64,000 nucleotides of DNA from UBA1450 sp964452355 (GTDB lineage Bacteria > Patescibacteriota > Microgenomatia > UBA1406 > GWC2-37-13), in assembly GCA_964452355.1 (NCBI GenBank), contig CAYVKV010000002.1:62001-126000 (forward strand), written 5' to 3'. Position 1 is the stretch's first letter; each line of letters starts with the position of its first letter. The notes under the pieces are model-generated. The model worked only from the letters and a program-made list of their open reading frames with translations, ran no database searches and was not told the origin of the DNA. Shown in pieces: positions 8,221 through 16,067 of this stretch. A program made the translations under genes and the position numbers.

Positions 8221-9186
8221 TTAAACAATTTGAACCTCGTCTTTGAGATCAATGTCAAATTTTTGCTTCACTGTTTCTTTAACTAATGATATCAGTTCAC
8301 GAAGCTCTTCATGTTTTCCGTCACCGGTATTGATGATAAAATTTGCATGTTTTTTTGATATTTGAAAACCACCAATAGTCTTCCCCTTCAACCCCGCCGC
8401 ATCAATCAAATAACCGGCAGAACCCGTTAGTAATGATCGTTTTTTCTGTTCTTCTTGAGAAATATTTTGGAAAAAACATCCGCCGGTTGCCACGCCAAAT
8501 GGTTGCGTATCTTTTCGATACCAAAGTGCATCTTCAGCACGCTTTTTAAGCTCAATTGAATCATGCTTCATCAATCGAAATACACCATTAAGAAACAGTT
8601 CTCCGGTAACTTGCAACTTGCTAAAATCATAGGCAAATTCAAAATAATCTCGCGTCTCTTCTCGAATTACCGCATCCGAATCCATAATACTTGCAATCAT
8701 GAGACTGTCACTTACGTATGAAAGTGGTCGTGTCCATTTTGAATTCATATAAATTGCTCCGCCAACGGTACCCGGTAAACCATAATGATACTCAAATCCA
8801 GAAAGTCCCAGCTCAACCGTTTCCTTGATAAGCATACTCATTGGGTATCCTGAACTAATATTTAAATCTACATATTCACTCGTCTCGTTTTCGATACTTT
8901 TACTGATAAATCTGTTTCGGAGAACAATTCCGGAAATACGCTCCTGGAATACCGCCACATTTGAGCCACCACCAATGACGAGATAAGGAATATTATATTC
9001 ATAAACGATCGTCATTATTTCTTTCCAATCCTCAATGCTTTTTGGTTCAAAAAAATATTCTGCAATGGTATGCATTTTTAAGGTGAAAAAATGAGAAAGA
9101 ACTTTATTTTTTTCAATTCGATCTCCCATTTTTTTCTCCAGAATATCGTATTTTATATTTTTGATTTGCATTGTTCGGTTACTCAA
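8221..9186 (-). CDS. murB: UDP-N-acetylenolpyruvoylglucosamine reductase
   Basis: FAD enzyme that reduces the MurA product to UDP-MurNAc. 321 residues. Seen: FAD-binding YLVIGGGSNVAVFQERISG near residues 73-91, GLSGFEYHYGLPGTVGGAIYMN around 128-149, YRKDTQPFGVATGGCFFQNIS, and the terminal EVQIV with the conserved Glu. The proton donor position, Ser in E. coli (Ser229), is Cys here (GGCFFQN). The loop length fits the shorter type II MurB. The ATG at 9186 overlaps the end of murC by eight bases; an ATG five codons later is a possible alternative start. Confidence 0.94.
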   Translation of the reverse strand: MSNRTMQIKNIKYDILEKKMGDRIEKNKVLSHFFTLKMHTIAEYFFEPKSIEDWKEIMTIVYEYNIPYLVIGGGSNVAVFQERISGIVLRNRFISKSIENETSEYVDLNISSGYPMSMLIKETVELGLSGFEYHYGLPGTVGGAIYMNSKWTRPLSYVSDSLMIASIMDSDAVIREETRDYFEFAYDFSKLQVTGELFLNGVFRLMKHDSIELKKRAEDALWYRKDTQPFGVATGGCFFQNISQEEQKKRSLLTGSAGYLIDAAGLKGKTIGGFQISKKHANFIINTGDGKHEELRELISLVKETVKQKFDIDLKDEVQIV

Positions 9187-10609
9187 TTTCTAAAATATCT
9201 TTTCCAAGACGGTACACATCTCCTGCGCCCATCGTGATCACGAGATCGTTATTCTCAGTCCGTTTGTCTATGAGCAACAACGCCTCATCCTTTGATTTTA
9301 CGGGGATAACTTTTTCTTTATGCAAAGCATTGGCTATTTCTGCAAGCTTTTCTGAGGTTATCGAATGCTTCACTTCCGTTTCGCGAGCAGAAGGAAATAT
9401 CGGAAGAAGTACTACCCAGTCAGCTTGTATCAACGCTTGAGCAAATTCATTTTTCAGTTGTTCTGTTCGAGAATAGGTATGTGGTTGGAAAAGCAAAATA
9501 ATTCTTTTTTTGGGAAATCTTGCTTGCGCGGCATGAATCGTTGCTACTATTTCTTCCGGATGATGTGCATAGTCATCGTACAATGTAATCTTTTTTGTCT
9601 TCCCAATATATTCAAACCTTCGTTTTGCTCCCGTAAATCCCATGATGGCTTCTGAAATTTTTTCTATTGAAAACCCAAGATGAAGAAGAATGGTAATCAC
9701 GGCTGTTCCATTCAATACATTTTTTTCTCCAAATAAATTGCTATGAACGGTCGTTTTTTTCAGTTCATATAATTTGCTCGAAATTTCAAAATTTGATCCC
9801 GTTTCAGTGGTTTGAACGTTTGAAATATGTACATCTGCAGTTTTTGAAAAACCATAGGTCATATAAGAATCTTTTTGTAATTCTCTTGAAAGGTCGCAGA
9901 TATTTTTATCATCTTCGCATAATACAAGCTGTGGCATGATGATGTTTTTTTGCAAAACTTGATTCATGAACTTTTGAAAAGCCTTTTTTGTTTCTTCAAT
10001 TGAAGAATAAACATCAGGATGGTCATGATCAATATTGGTGATAATGGCATAATCAGGATGCAGAAGATGAAACTTTGGTGTGATATTATCAGGTGGATCT
10101 ATACCATACTCATCGGCTTCAACAATGAAGTACTCAGTGCCATTATAATCCCCTCCTGCGTGTTCGTTAAATGAAGGCGTCCCCACCATATAACTGATTC
10201 CTGACGAAAGTTTTATCAATGCATAAGAAAGCAGTGATGAAGTGGTAGTTTTTCCATGACAACCTGCTACCGCAATTGATGTGTCAAACATACTCATCAT
10301 CTGTCCAAGAAGTTCGGATTGATGAAGAACTTTTACGTTGCGATTTTCTGCTTCAACAACCTGAGCATTACTTTTTCCACCATGAGAAGCGGCGTATACG
10401 ACAAGATCCACATCATCAGGAAGATCTTCACTTGCAAATGAGTGAATAACTTCTACAGAATTATTTTCAATAACTTCATCAGTAATAAACGGCGCATCAA
10501 CATCCGAGCCACTCACTCGTTTACCCATTTGCACCATCATACGAGCAAGGTTTGCCATCGCAACTCCCTTTATTCCAACGAAAAAAATATGTTGTGCATG
10601 TGTAAACAT
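9179..10609 (-). CDS. murC: UDP-N-acetylmuramate-L-alanine ligase (MurC/Mpl family)
   Basis: ATP-dependent ligase that adds the first stem amino acid to UDP-MurNAc. 476 residues with the three Mur ligase domains: Rossmann-like N-terminus (HIFFVGIKGVAMANLA), ATP-binding AGCHGKTTTSSLLSYAL near 112-128, IVEADEYGIDPPD, NIDHDHPDVYSS, and a C-terminal domain with YDDYAHHPEEI. The N-terminal loop is GIKGVAM rather than the common GIGGxGM, and EADEYG...DHPDVY also resembles Mpl, the recycling ligase. Being first in an operon with murB and murA and the only candidate in view, MurC is the better call. Confidence 0.88.
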   Translation of the reverse strand: MFTHAQHIFFVGIKGVAMANLARMMVQMGKRVSGSDVDAPFITDEVIENNSVEVIHSFASEDLPDDVDLVVYAASHGGKSNAQVVEAENRNVKVLHQSELLGQMMSMFDTSIAVAGCHGKTTTSSLLSYALIKLSSGISYMVGTPSFNEHAGGDYNGTEYFIVEADEYGIDPPDNITPKFHLLHPDYAIITNIDHDHPDVYSSIEETKKAFQKFMNQVLQKNIIMPQLVLCEDDKNICDLSRELQKDSYMTYGFSKTADVHISNVQTTETGSNFEISSKLYELKKTTVHSNLFGEKNVLNGTAVITILLHLGFSIEKISEAIMGFTGAKRRFEYIGKTKKITLYDDYAHHPEEIVATIHAAQARFPKKRIILLFQPHTYSRTEQLKNEFAQALIQADWVVLLPIFPSARETEVKHSITSEKLAEIANALHKEKVIPVKSKDEALLLIDKRTENNDLVITMGAGDVYRLGKDILEIE

Positions 10610-10614
10610 GCTTT

Positions 10615-10620
10615 ATTATA
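10615..10620 (-). promoter_or_regulatory. -10 box (TATAAT) of murC-murB-murA
   Basis: Perfect TATAAT on the minus strand, five bases from the murC ATG at 10609; predicts a leaderless mur transcript. No -35 match. Confidence 0.5.
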
Positions 10621-10793
10621 ACTAATTTAAAAACAAAAAAAGGAGTGAACTTTTGAGTCGACACCAACAAGGCGAACCTGAAATAACGATCTCTCCTATG
10701 CAAAGGAATACCAGGATACTAAACACTACCTCGCTTCTATTTCTGCAGTTTTAGAGGAAATACCGTAAAAGATCCCTTTTTACTCTATTCTGA

Positions 10794-10799
10794 TATAAT
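10794..10799 (+). promoter_or_regulatory. -10 box (TATAAT) of the membrane winged-helix gene
   Basis: Perfect TATAAT 11 bases before the ATG at 10811, divergent from the murC promoter about 175 bases away. The 200-base spacer between the two genes holds no convincing gene; a 33-codon TTG frame preceded by AGGAG (10653-10754) is discussed under rejected items. Confidence 0.45.
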
Positions 10800-10810
10800 A
10801 TCTCCATTAT

Positions 10811-12049
10811 ATGCTCTCCTCATTCCGCCAGAAAAACTTCCTGAGAATTGAAAATGTTGTGCCTGTTTTTATCTTTGTTGCATTTATTTTTACTACCGTT
10901 AGTTTTGCCACTATATATTCCTCATCATTAACGAGTAAATCGTTTGAGGTAAAAGATATATCGCAACGCATGCAGGATAATATCCGATACAAAAATGGTC
11001 TGTGGGATTTGTCATATTTAAATTCGGACCCACTTCTTCCCGGAAGTAATCCGCACTATATCATAGCAAACGACGGGTATGTGATTGAACGATGGCGACC
11101 AATCAACGGATTTCTTGACACGTCAAATTTCACATACATGCTTCAGTTTGAGACTCCTCAAACAGTTTCTACTCCAGCGCAGGAATCATGGCGTCTCCTC
11201 TCCATGCCAGTTATGTCAGGAAAGGAAATAATTGGAGTCGTATTTGTTGCCCGATTTATCGGAGAAGAAGACAACATAACAGTCATTGACAGGCGTCTCA
11301 AGGACGATCTTAATTTTGTTTTTACTAAGATCAGTGCTGATGGAGAAGAAATTGATACAACTGCACTTGATCTTCGTCACACGAGATACGACATTTCAAT
11401 AATAATTGTAGATAAATATAACGAAGTTATTGCAAAAACCAATAATAGCAATAGTATTGACCGTGTACCAAACTATATCGACTCAAGCTATATTGCCGAA
11501 GAACTCAAAAATCTCGGAGTACGAACGATAAAAAATCAATTAACGGGTGAACCATTTTTGATTCTATCCTCTGTCATCCAAGATGATTTACAAAAGTCAA
11601 TTGGTCTCCTCGTTAGCGCAGTTTCACTTAAGGATCTCTATAGACTTTTGAAAACATATCTAGCTGTTATGATAATCCTTTCCTTTGTGACTACAATAAT
11701 TTTGAAAATTGCCGTTGCAAATAACAAAGCGAATAGAAAACCAGCAACTATCCGTTTCTCACCCGATGAAATTACGATGTTTATTAATGGAAATCGGATT
11801 GTATTCCCCGAAGATTCCCATCAACAGCAGATTCTAACATGCTTGTTTAAAAGTCCTGAAAAGCATTGGAGTGCGGAGGAAATTGCCAAATTGTTTGATG
11901 AAACAAATGGAAATATCTGGCGACGAATTTATGACGCAATGCTTGTGGTAAATAAAAAAGTAGAACCATATGTTGGAGATAAACTGATCGTCATCAAAGG
12001 AAAGAAATTCTTGTTAAATCCTGCGCTTCTTGAAGTCATAATATTCTGA
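10811..12049 (+). CDS. membrane-anchored protein with C-terminal winged-helix-like domain
   Basis: 412 residues, family not recognised. Layout: short basic N-terminus; membrane segment at about 16-38 (VVPVFIFVAFIFTTVSFATI); about 235 residues predicted outside the membrane; second membrane segment at about 277-297 (YLAVMIILSFVTTIILKIAV); then a cytoplasmic tail. The last 100 residues (FINGNRIVFPEDSHQQQIL, AEEIAKLFDE, IWRRIYDAMLVVNKK, KKFLLNP) look like a winged helix as in OmpR/CadC-type effectors. This would be a one-component sensor that binds DNA from the membrane, with the order sensor first, DNA binding last. It is divergent from murC and convergent with a permease. DNA binding is inferred from pattern only. 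Confidence 0.6.
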   Translation: MLSSFRQKNFLRIENVVPVFIFVAFIFTTVSFATIYSSSLTSKSFEVKDISQRMQDNIRYKNGLWDLSYLNSDPLLPGSNPHYIIANDGYVIERWRPINGFLDTSNFTYMLQFETPQTVSTPAQESWRLLSMPVMSGKEIIGVVFVARFIGEEDNITVIDRRLKDDLNFVFTKISADGEEIDTTALDLRHTRYDISIIIVDKYNEVIAKTNNSNSIDRVPNYIDSSYIAEELKNLGVRTIKNQLTGEPFLILSSVIQDDLQKSIGLLVSAVSLKDLYRLLKTYLAVMIILSFVTTIILKIAVANNKANRKPATIRFSPDEITMFINGNRIVFPEDSHQQQILTCLFKSPEKHWSAEEIAKLFDETNGNIWRRIYDAMLVVNKKVEPYVGDKLIVIKGKKFLLNPALLEVIIF

Positions 12050-12095
12050 TTTTAGTCACGAAAAAGAAATGCGTATTTTCTTGAAGCCGGACGTA

Positions 12096-13892
12096 TTACA
12101 CTATAATTCTCACTCCACCGAGGTCATCATAATCAAATGCATGAAAATGATGAATTGACCCTATCATTATTCTATTTATTCTGACACCATACTGCTTTGA
12201 CAATTTTTTGATTATTTTCGGACCAAACGCGTCTGGTACATACATTGATGTCACGCTGAGATGAGGATGTACTCCAGCATCTTTGAGGATTGGGAGCATT
12301 GCATTGATTTCTTCAAAATTCTTTTTGTCTTCACAATGCACAAGGAGGACATTCCTACCCACTTCATTTCGATGAATATAATCGAGAATGTCAAACAATC
12401 GACTTTTCGTGTGAATAAATACGATGAATTTACCACCAATCATATCTGCAAAATTCCGATCGATATACAAACTAATTGCTGGAATAAACCTTGTCAGACG
12501 CCTGAAAAATCTCATCAGGTAATCTTGAAAAACGATCATGAGAACAATTGCAACTGATGGAACAAAGTACATTCCAAAGTAAATGAGATTTTCATGGTCT
12601 ATGAGGATATTTCCTACTATTCCGATTGATGTTGCGAGAAATGCTGCCACAACAGCAAATAATGGAGCAGAGTACGTCCGTTTCAGATCTCTGCGCGTCT
12701 CACGAAGAATCAGGTTTCCAATCGCAAAGAGCGTCATCACACCTAAGAATGAGATAGTGTATACACCCGCAAGCGATAGGAGTTCCCCTCGAGTAATAAG
12801 CAGAATTGACGTACACAATAGGAAGAATGCGATAATGATACGAGGAAATGAACCCTTTTTATTCATCTTTGACAGTAACCCCGGAAGACAGCTATCAAGT
12901 GCCATACGATGCACGAGTCCGCTCACTCCGACAAATGAAGTCAACACCGCTCCTGATAAAACAAGAAACGCATCAGCAACGATCAGATACTGATACCATG
13001 TCCCTCCTAAAATGTTTGCAGCATCAGAAAGTACGAAGTCCTTTGCATTCTTTATGGTTTCGAGAGGTAACGTATTTAATATGACGAGTGCGATTAGTGG
13101 ATTAAAAATTGCGACACCGATGAGCATGTTTCTGAGTGTTTTTCGGAAAACGCCTTTTTTTTGTTCTTCAACAAAGTTTGCTGAGCTCTCAAAACCAGAA
13201 ACCCCCAGCAAGCATGCTGAAAAACCGAGCACAAACATCTGAAAAAAGCCTCCGCGATTTGCAATGATATCCCATGTGTGTGCAATGTTTACCGACAACT
13301 GAGATTCTCCTCCTGAGAAATAATATATGGCTCCCATCACAACGAAACTGACTAATGTGAAAATATGGAATATGAATATACCGAATGCAACCTTTGCAGA
13401 GTCTTTCAATCCGGTAATAACGAGCAGTGCAAAAAATGCAAGAAGTGCAATTGTTCCTGCTATCACAGGACTGATGATTATTCCCCCGAGAAGAATATCT
13501 GGTATATGAAGAACTGAATTCAGATACTCCACTCCGACTTTAGCCGAAATCACTGCTGTTGCAATGTATGAAAGAACTGTCATCACGCCCGCAATAGCAG
13601 CTACCGTTTTTGAAGTGCCATTGAGCAAGCAGTTGTAAGCTCCACCATTTACTGGAAGCGCTTCGACAACTTCGATATAAACCGCTTTATACAAAAACAG
13701 CACTCCAGCAACTGCTACAAGAATAAACGGTGCAAACACGCCACCAAATATAATAGCAATACCGGATACATAGAGTGCTGAGCTCAAAATATCATTGCCG
13801 CAAATCGCAGTAGCAAACCACTCGCCGAGCTTTACATGCTCATGACGAACTGATGCTCGATCGTTTTGAGCAGTTTTTTCACTAGTGGACAT
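12096..13892 (-). CDS. APC-family amino-acid permease with C-terminal cytoplasmic domain
   Basis: 598 residues. Residues about 20-470 form the transporter with about twelve hydrophobic segments; GNDILSSALYVSGIA corresponds to the unwound helix-1 substrate site of APC carriers and ALPVNGGAYNCLLNG to the conserved segment after helix 2. Residues about 480-598 are soluble and contain FIVFIHTKSRLFDILDYI, VLLVHCED and RINRIMIGSIHHFH, resembling a universal-stress-protein-like fold appended to some APC carriers. Substrate unknown. Transcribed toward the membrane winged-helix gene; a 165-base spacer with a direct repeat lies upstream. Confidence 0.85.
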   Translation of the reverse strand: MSTSEKTAQNDRASVRHEHVKLGEWFATAICGNDILSSALYVSGIAIIFGGVFAPFILVAVAGVLFLYKAVYIEVVEALPVNGGAYNCLLNGTSKTVAAIAGVMTVLSYIATAVISAKVGVEYLNSVLHIPDILLGGIIISPVIAGTIALLAFFALLVITGLKDSAKVAFGIFIFHIFTLVSFVVMGAIYYFSGGESQLSVNIAHTWDIIANRGGFFQMFVLGFSACLLGVSGFESSANFVEEQKKGVFRKTLRNMLIGVAIFNPLIALVILNTLPLETIKNAKDFVLSDAANILGGTWYQYLIVADAFLVLSGAVLTSFVGVSGLVHRMALDSCLPGLLSKMNKKGSFPRIIIAFFLLCTSILLITRGELLSLAGVYTISFLGVMTLFAIGNLILRETRRDLKRTYSAPLFAVVAAFLATSIGIVGNILIDHENLIYFGMYFVPSVAIVLMIVFQDYLMRFFRRLTRFIPAISLYIDRNFADMIGGKFIVFIHTKSRLFDILDYIHRNEVGRNVLLVHCEDKKNFEEINAMLPILKDAGVHPHLSVTSMYVPDAFGPKIIKKLSKQYGVRINRIMIGSIHHFHAFDYDDLGGVRIIV

Positions 13893-13987
13893 GAAAGTGT
13901 GAACTATTAGTTAATAATTAATAAAAAATAATATGACCAGTATTGTAGTACTTTATGAAGAAAGATAAAATGTGTATTGGATATGTA

Positions 13988-14006
13988 TGTGAATCATTGT
14001 GAATCA
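13988..14006. repeat. tandem direct repeat TGTGAATCA x2, 10-base period
   Basis: TGTGAATCA occurs at 13988-13996 and again at 13998-14006, exactly one helical turn apart, about 100 bases upstream of the permease start in the 165-base spacer after pgeF. Such phased repeats often bind regulators; no direct support here. Nothing else was recognised in that spacer. Confidence 0.35.
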
Positions 14007-14057
14007 CAGAGAAAGCCTAAGATTTACTAGCGAAGTCAATAGAGGAATAGACTGATA

Positions 14058-14747
14058 TTAAGAAAGGTATATATATGAAGCCATCTCCCCGATAATTTTT
14101 CCATCTCGATGATACGAATAGAATTCAGATTCATGGCAGGAAGTACAGGACCTCATCATCTCAATATTCGCACTCACAATGCCAGCATTGATAAGTAATG
14201 ATTTACAAGCTTTTGCCAAACTCAAATATGTTTTACCCTCAAAGTTAGCGAATATGCTTTTATCAAAAATCGCTTCAAAATCGTGCTTTCGTTCACCATA
14301 TAGTTCATAACAGCACGAATCAATGCATGGACCAATTGCAACCTGAATATTTACTCTTTCGGATCCATTTTTTTCCATTGTGGAAATGACATTTTTGATG
14401 ATATCATGTAAGACCCCTCTCCATCCAGCGTGAGAAATACCAATGATACCGGCAACAGGATCTGAGTAAATGATCGGGACACAGTCGGCAGTAAGGACCG
14501 TAAGAACTATTTCACTTTGAGAAGTAACCAGACCATCACCATTTGAAACATGCACCACATCTGAACCATTGCTCATTTCAACCGTCTCAACATTTGTACC
14601 ATGAGTTTGTTGAGGAATGATGATTGAAGAGTATTGAGAACCGGCTTTCTGAAGAATTTTTTTAATTGTTCCGATATCACGTCCATCTCCATCCTCTTTT
14701 GTCCCAAATCCGTGGAAACAATTTTGTAATAAAGAAGATCTCATCAT
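14058..14747 (-). CDS. pgeF: peptidoglycan editing factor PgeF (YfiH/LACC1 family)
   Basis: 229 residues. Seen: QQTHGTNVETV, TADCVPIIYSD, GIISHAGWRG-type segment (GISHAGWRGVLHDIIKNV), IGPCIDSCCYELYG and a C-terminal SCTSCHESEFYSYHRDG, the Cys/His set of the family. The family was long called laccase or polyphenol oxidase; bacterial members are known as PgeF, which removes wrongly incorporated L-Ser from muropeptide precursors, while mammalian LACC1 acts on purine nucleosides. Position 12 bases after murE in the division/cell-wall operon supports the editing role. Start ATG at 14747 is followed by a second ATG. Confidence 0.9.
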   Translation of the reverse strand: MMRSSLLQNCFHGFGTKEDGDGRDIGTIKKILQKAGSQYSSIIIPQQTHGTNVETVEMSNGSDVVHVSNGDGLVTSQSEIVLTVLTADCVPIIYSDPVAGIIGISHAGWRGVLHDIIKNVISTMEKNGSERVNIQVAIGPCIDSCCYELYGERKHDFEAIFDKSIFANFEGKTYLSLAKACKSLLINAGIVSANIEMMRSCTSCHESEFYSYHRDGKIIGEMASYIYLS

Positions 14748-14759
14748 ACATCATATATC

Positions 14760-15989
14760 TTAATTTGCGCTTCTCATCAACCTCAAGACCGCGTCTTTGT
14801 CATTCCAAGGATACTCTTTTGTGCCACGACAAAGACTTTTTTCATGTCCTTTTCCTGTAAGTACAATAATGTCATTCTGTTCCACAATTTCACACGCTTT
14901 CATAATTGCTTCGAGTCTATTGATGATAATGGTGTACTGTTTTGGTTTTCGACCAAACGCTTCTTGATCAACTCTTTGAAAACCTGCTTCATCAAGCCCC
15001 TTTGATATCTGGCTGGCTATATCAAACGGATCTTCTGTTCGATAGTCTTCTTCAGTGATAATGACAAGATCTGAATACTTCGCACTCGCACGACCCATCG
15101 GGGCCCTCTTTTCATCATCACGAAATGCTGCTGCACCAAACAAATGGATAAGACGACCCTTTTTCACATAATCCTGTCGAATACATGATAATGCTTCATG
15201 AAGTGCGTGAGGTGTATGTGCAAAATCAACAATAACCATAAAATCTTTATCATATACCACTTCAAGTCTCCCTGAGGGAAGTTCATATGTCTTCATAAAA
15301 TGAACGATCTTTTCCTCATCTACCTGAAGCTCTTTACAAACCAAATATGCTGCAAGATAATTATATTTATTAAATTGAGCAAGTGTTTTGTTGATTTTTT
15401 TTGCGATGTCTATTGAATGTTCTGCGTTGTCATGGAGACCATATGTCTCAATTTTGGCATCTCCAAGATATTTCAAAATATAATCATATGATTCGTCATC
15501 AATATTTATGAATGTTTTTTTTGACAAGTGTGACAACGATACTTTTGCTTTAACGTACTGTTCATATGAGCCATGATACAGAAGATGTTCGTGAGTAATA
15601 TTGGTTATTACTGACACATCATACTGCACCCCAAAAACCCTCTTCTGATCAAGCGCATGCGACGTTGTTTCAAGGACAAAGTACTCCGAACCCTCATCAA
15701 CCGCTTGACGAATATATTTTTGCACCTCAAAAGACGACGGTGTCGTGACATGAAATCCCGTGTCGTATACATGAGTTCCAATCACCGCAGAAACGGTAGA
15801 AATGATCGAGGTTTTTTTACCACTTGAAGATAAGATGTGATAAATAAGATTAGCAGTGGTGGTCTTACCATCTGTTCCGGTGATGCCGATTACCTTAATT
15901 TCTTTACTCGGAAATCGATAATAAATATTTGCAAAAATTGCTATCAATAAATGACCGATATTTTTTAATCTTTGAATAAATAGTTTCAT
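14760..15989 (-). CDS. murE: UDP-N-acetylmuramoyl-tripeptide synthetase lacking the usual N-terminal domain
   Basis: Adds the third stem amino acid to UDP-MurNAc-dipeptide. About 409 residues against about 490 in typical MurE: only some 32 residues precede the P-loop (VIGITGTDGKTTTANLIYH), so the uridine-binding N-terminal domain is largely missing. Seen: ETTSHALDQKRVFGV, NITHEHLLYHGSYEQY, GRLEVVYD, VDFAHTPHAL, and a C-terminal GKGHEKS. The specificity loop that reads DNPR in diaminopimelate-adding enzymes reads EDYR (ITEEDYRTEDP), keeping the Arg. A TTG at 16001 is also in frame but overlaps a TATAAT box; the ATG at 15989 is preferred. Confidence 0.9.
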   Translation of the reverse strand: MKLFIQRLKNIGHLLIAIFANIYYRFPSKEIKVIGITGTDGKTTTANLIYHILSSSGKKTSIISTVSAVIGTHVYDTGFHVTTPSSFEVQKYIRQAVDEGSEYFVLETTSHALDQKRVFGVQYDVSVITNITHEHLLYHGSYEQYVKAKVSLSHLSKKTFINIDDESYDYILKYLGDAKIETYGLHDNAEHSIDIAKKINKTLAQFNKYNYLAAYLVCKELQVDEEKIVHFMKTYELPSGRLEVVYDKDFMVIVDFAHTPHALHEALSCIRQDYVKKGRLIHLFGAAAFRDDEKRAPMGRASAKYSDLVIITEEDYRTEDPFDIASQISKGLDEAGFQRVDQEAFGRKPKQYTIIINRLEAIMKACEIVEQNDIIVLTGKGHEKSLCRGTKEYPWNDKDAVLRLMRSAN

Positions 15990-16000
15990 AAGATAGCTCA

Positions 16001-16006
16001 ATTATA
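16001..16006 (-). promoter_or_regulatory. -10 box (TATAAT) internal to the mra operon, upstream of murE
   Basis: Minus-strand TATAAT lies 11 bases before the ATG at 15989 within the 78-base ftsI-murE spacer; could give murE-pgeF an additional transcript. Confidence 0.4.
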
Positions 16007-16067
16007 CTTTCCAAATCATCAGAATAATAGCTTCAAAAACTCCGTGACATTAATGATACAAATGTAA

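Noticed and set aside
10653..10754. 33-codon TTG frame preceded by AGGAG at good spacing, in the murC/winged-helix spacer
   Set aside because: No ATG, no family, no hydrophobic or motif content, and Shine-Dalgarno use is otherwise absent in this window; likely chance.
14058..14747. Laccase / multicopper polyphenol oxidase
   Set aside because: No multicopper-oxidase HxH motifs; the Cys/His pattern is that of PgeF/YfiH and the context is cell wall.
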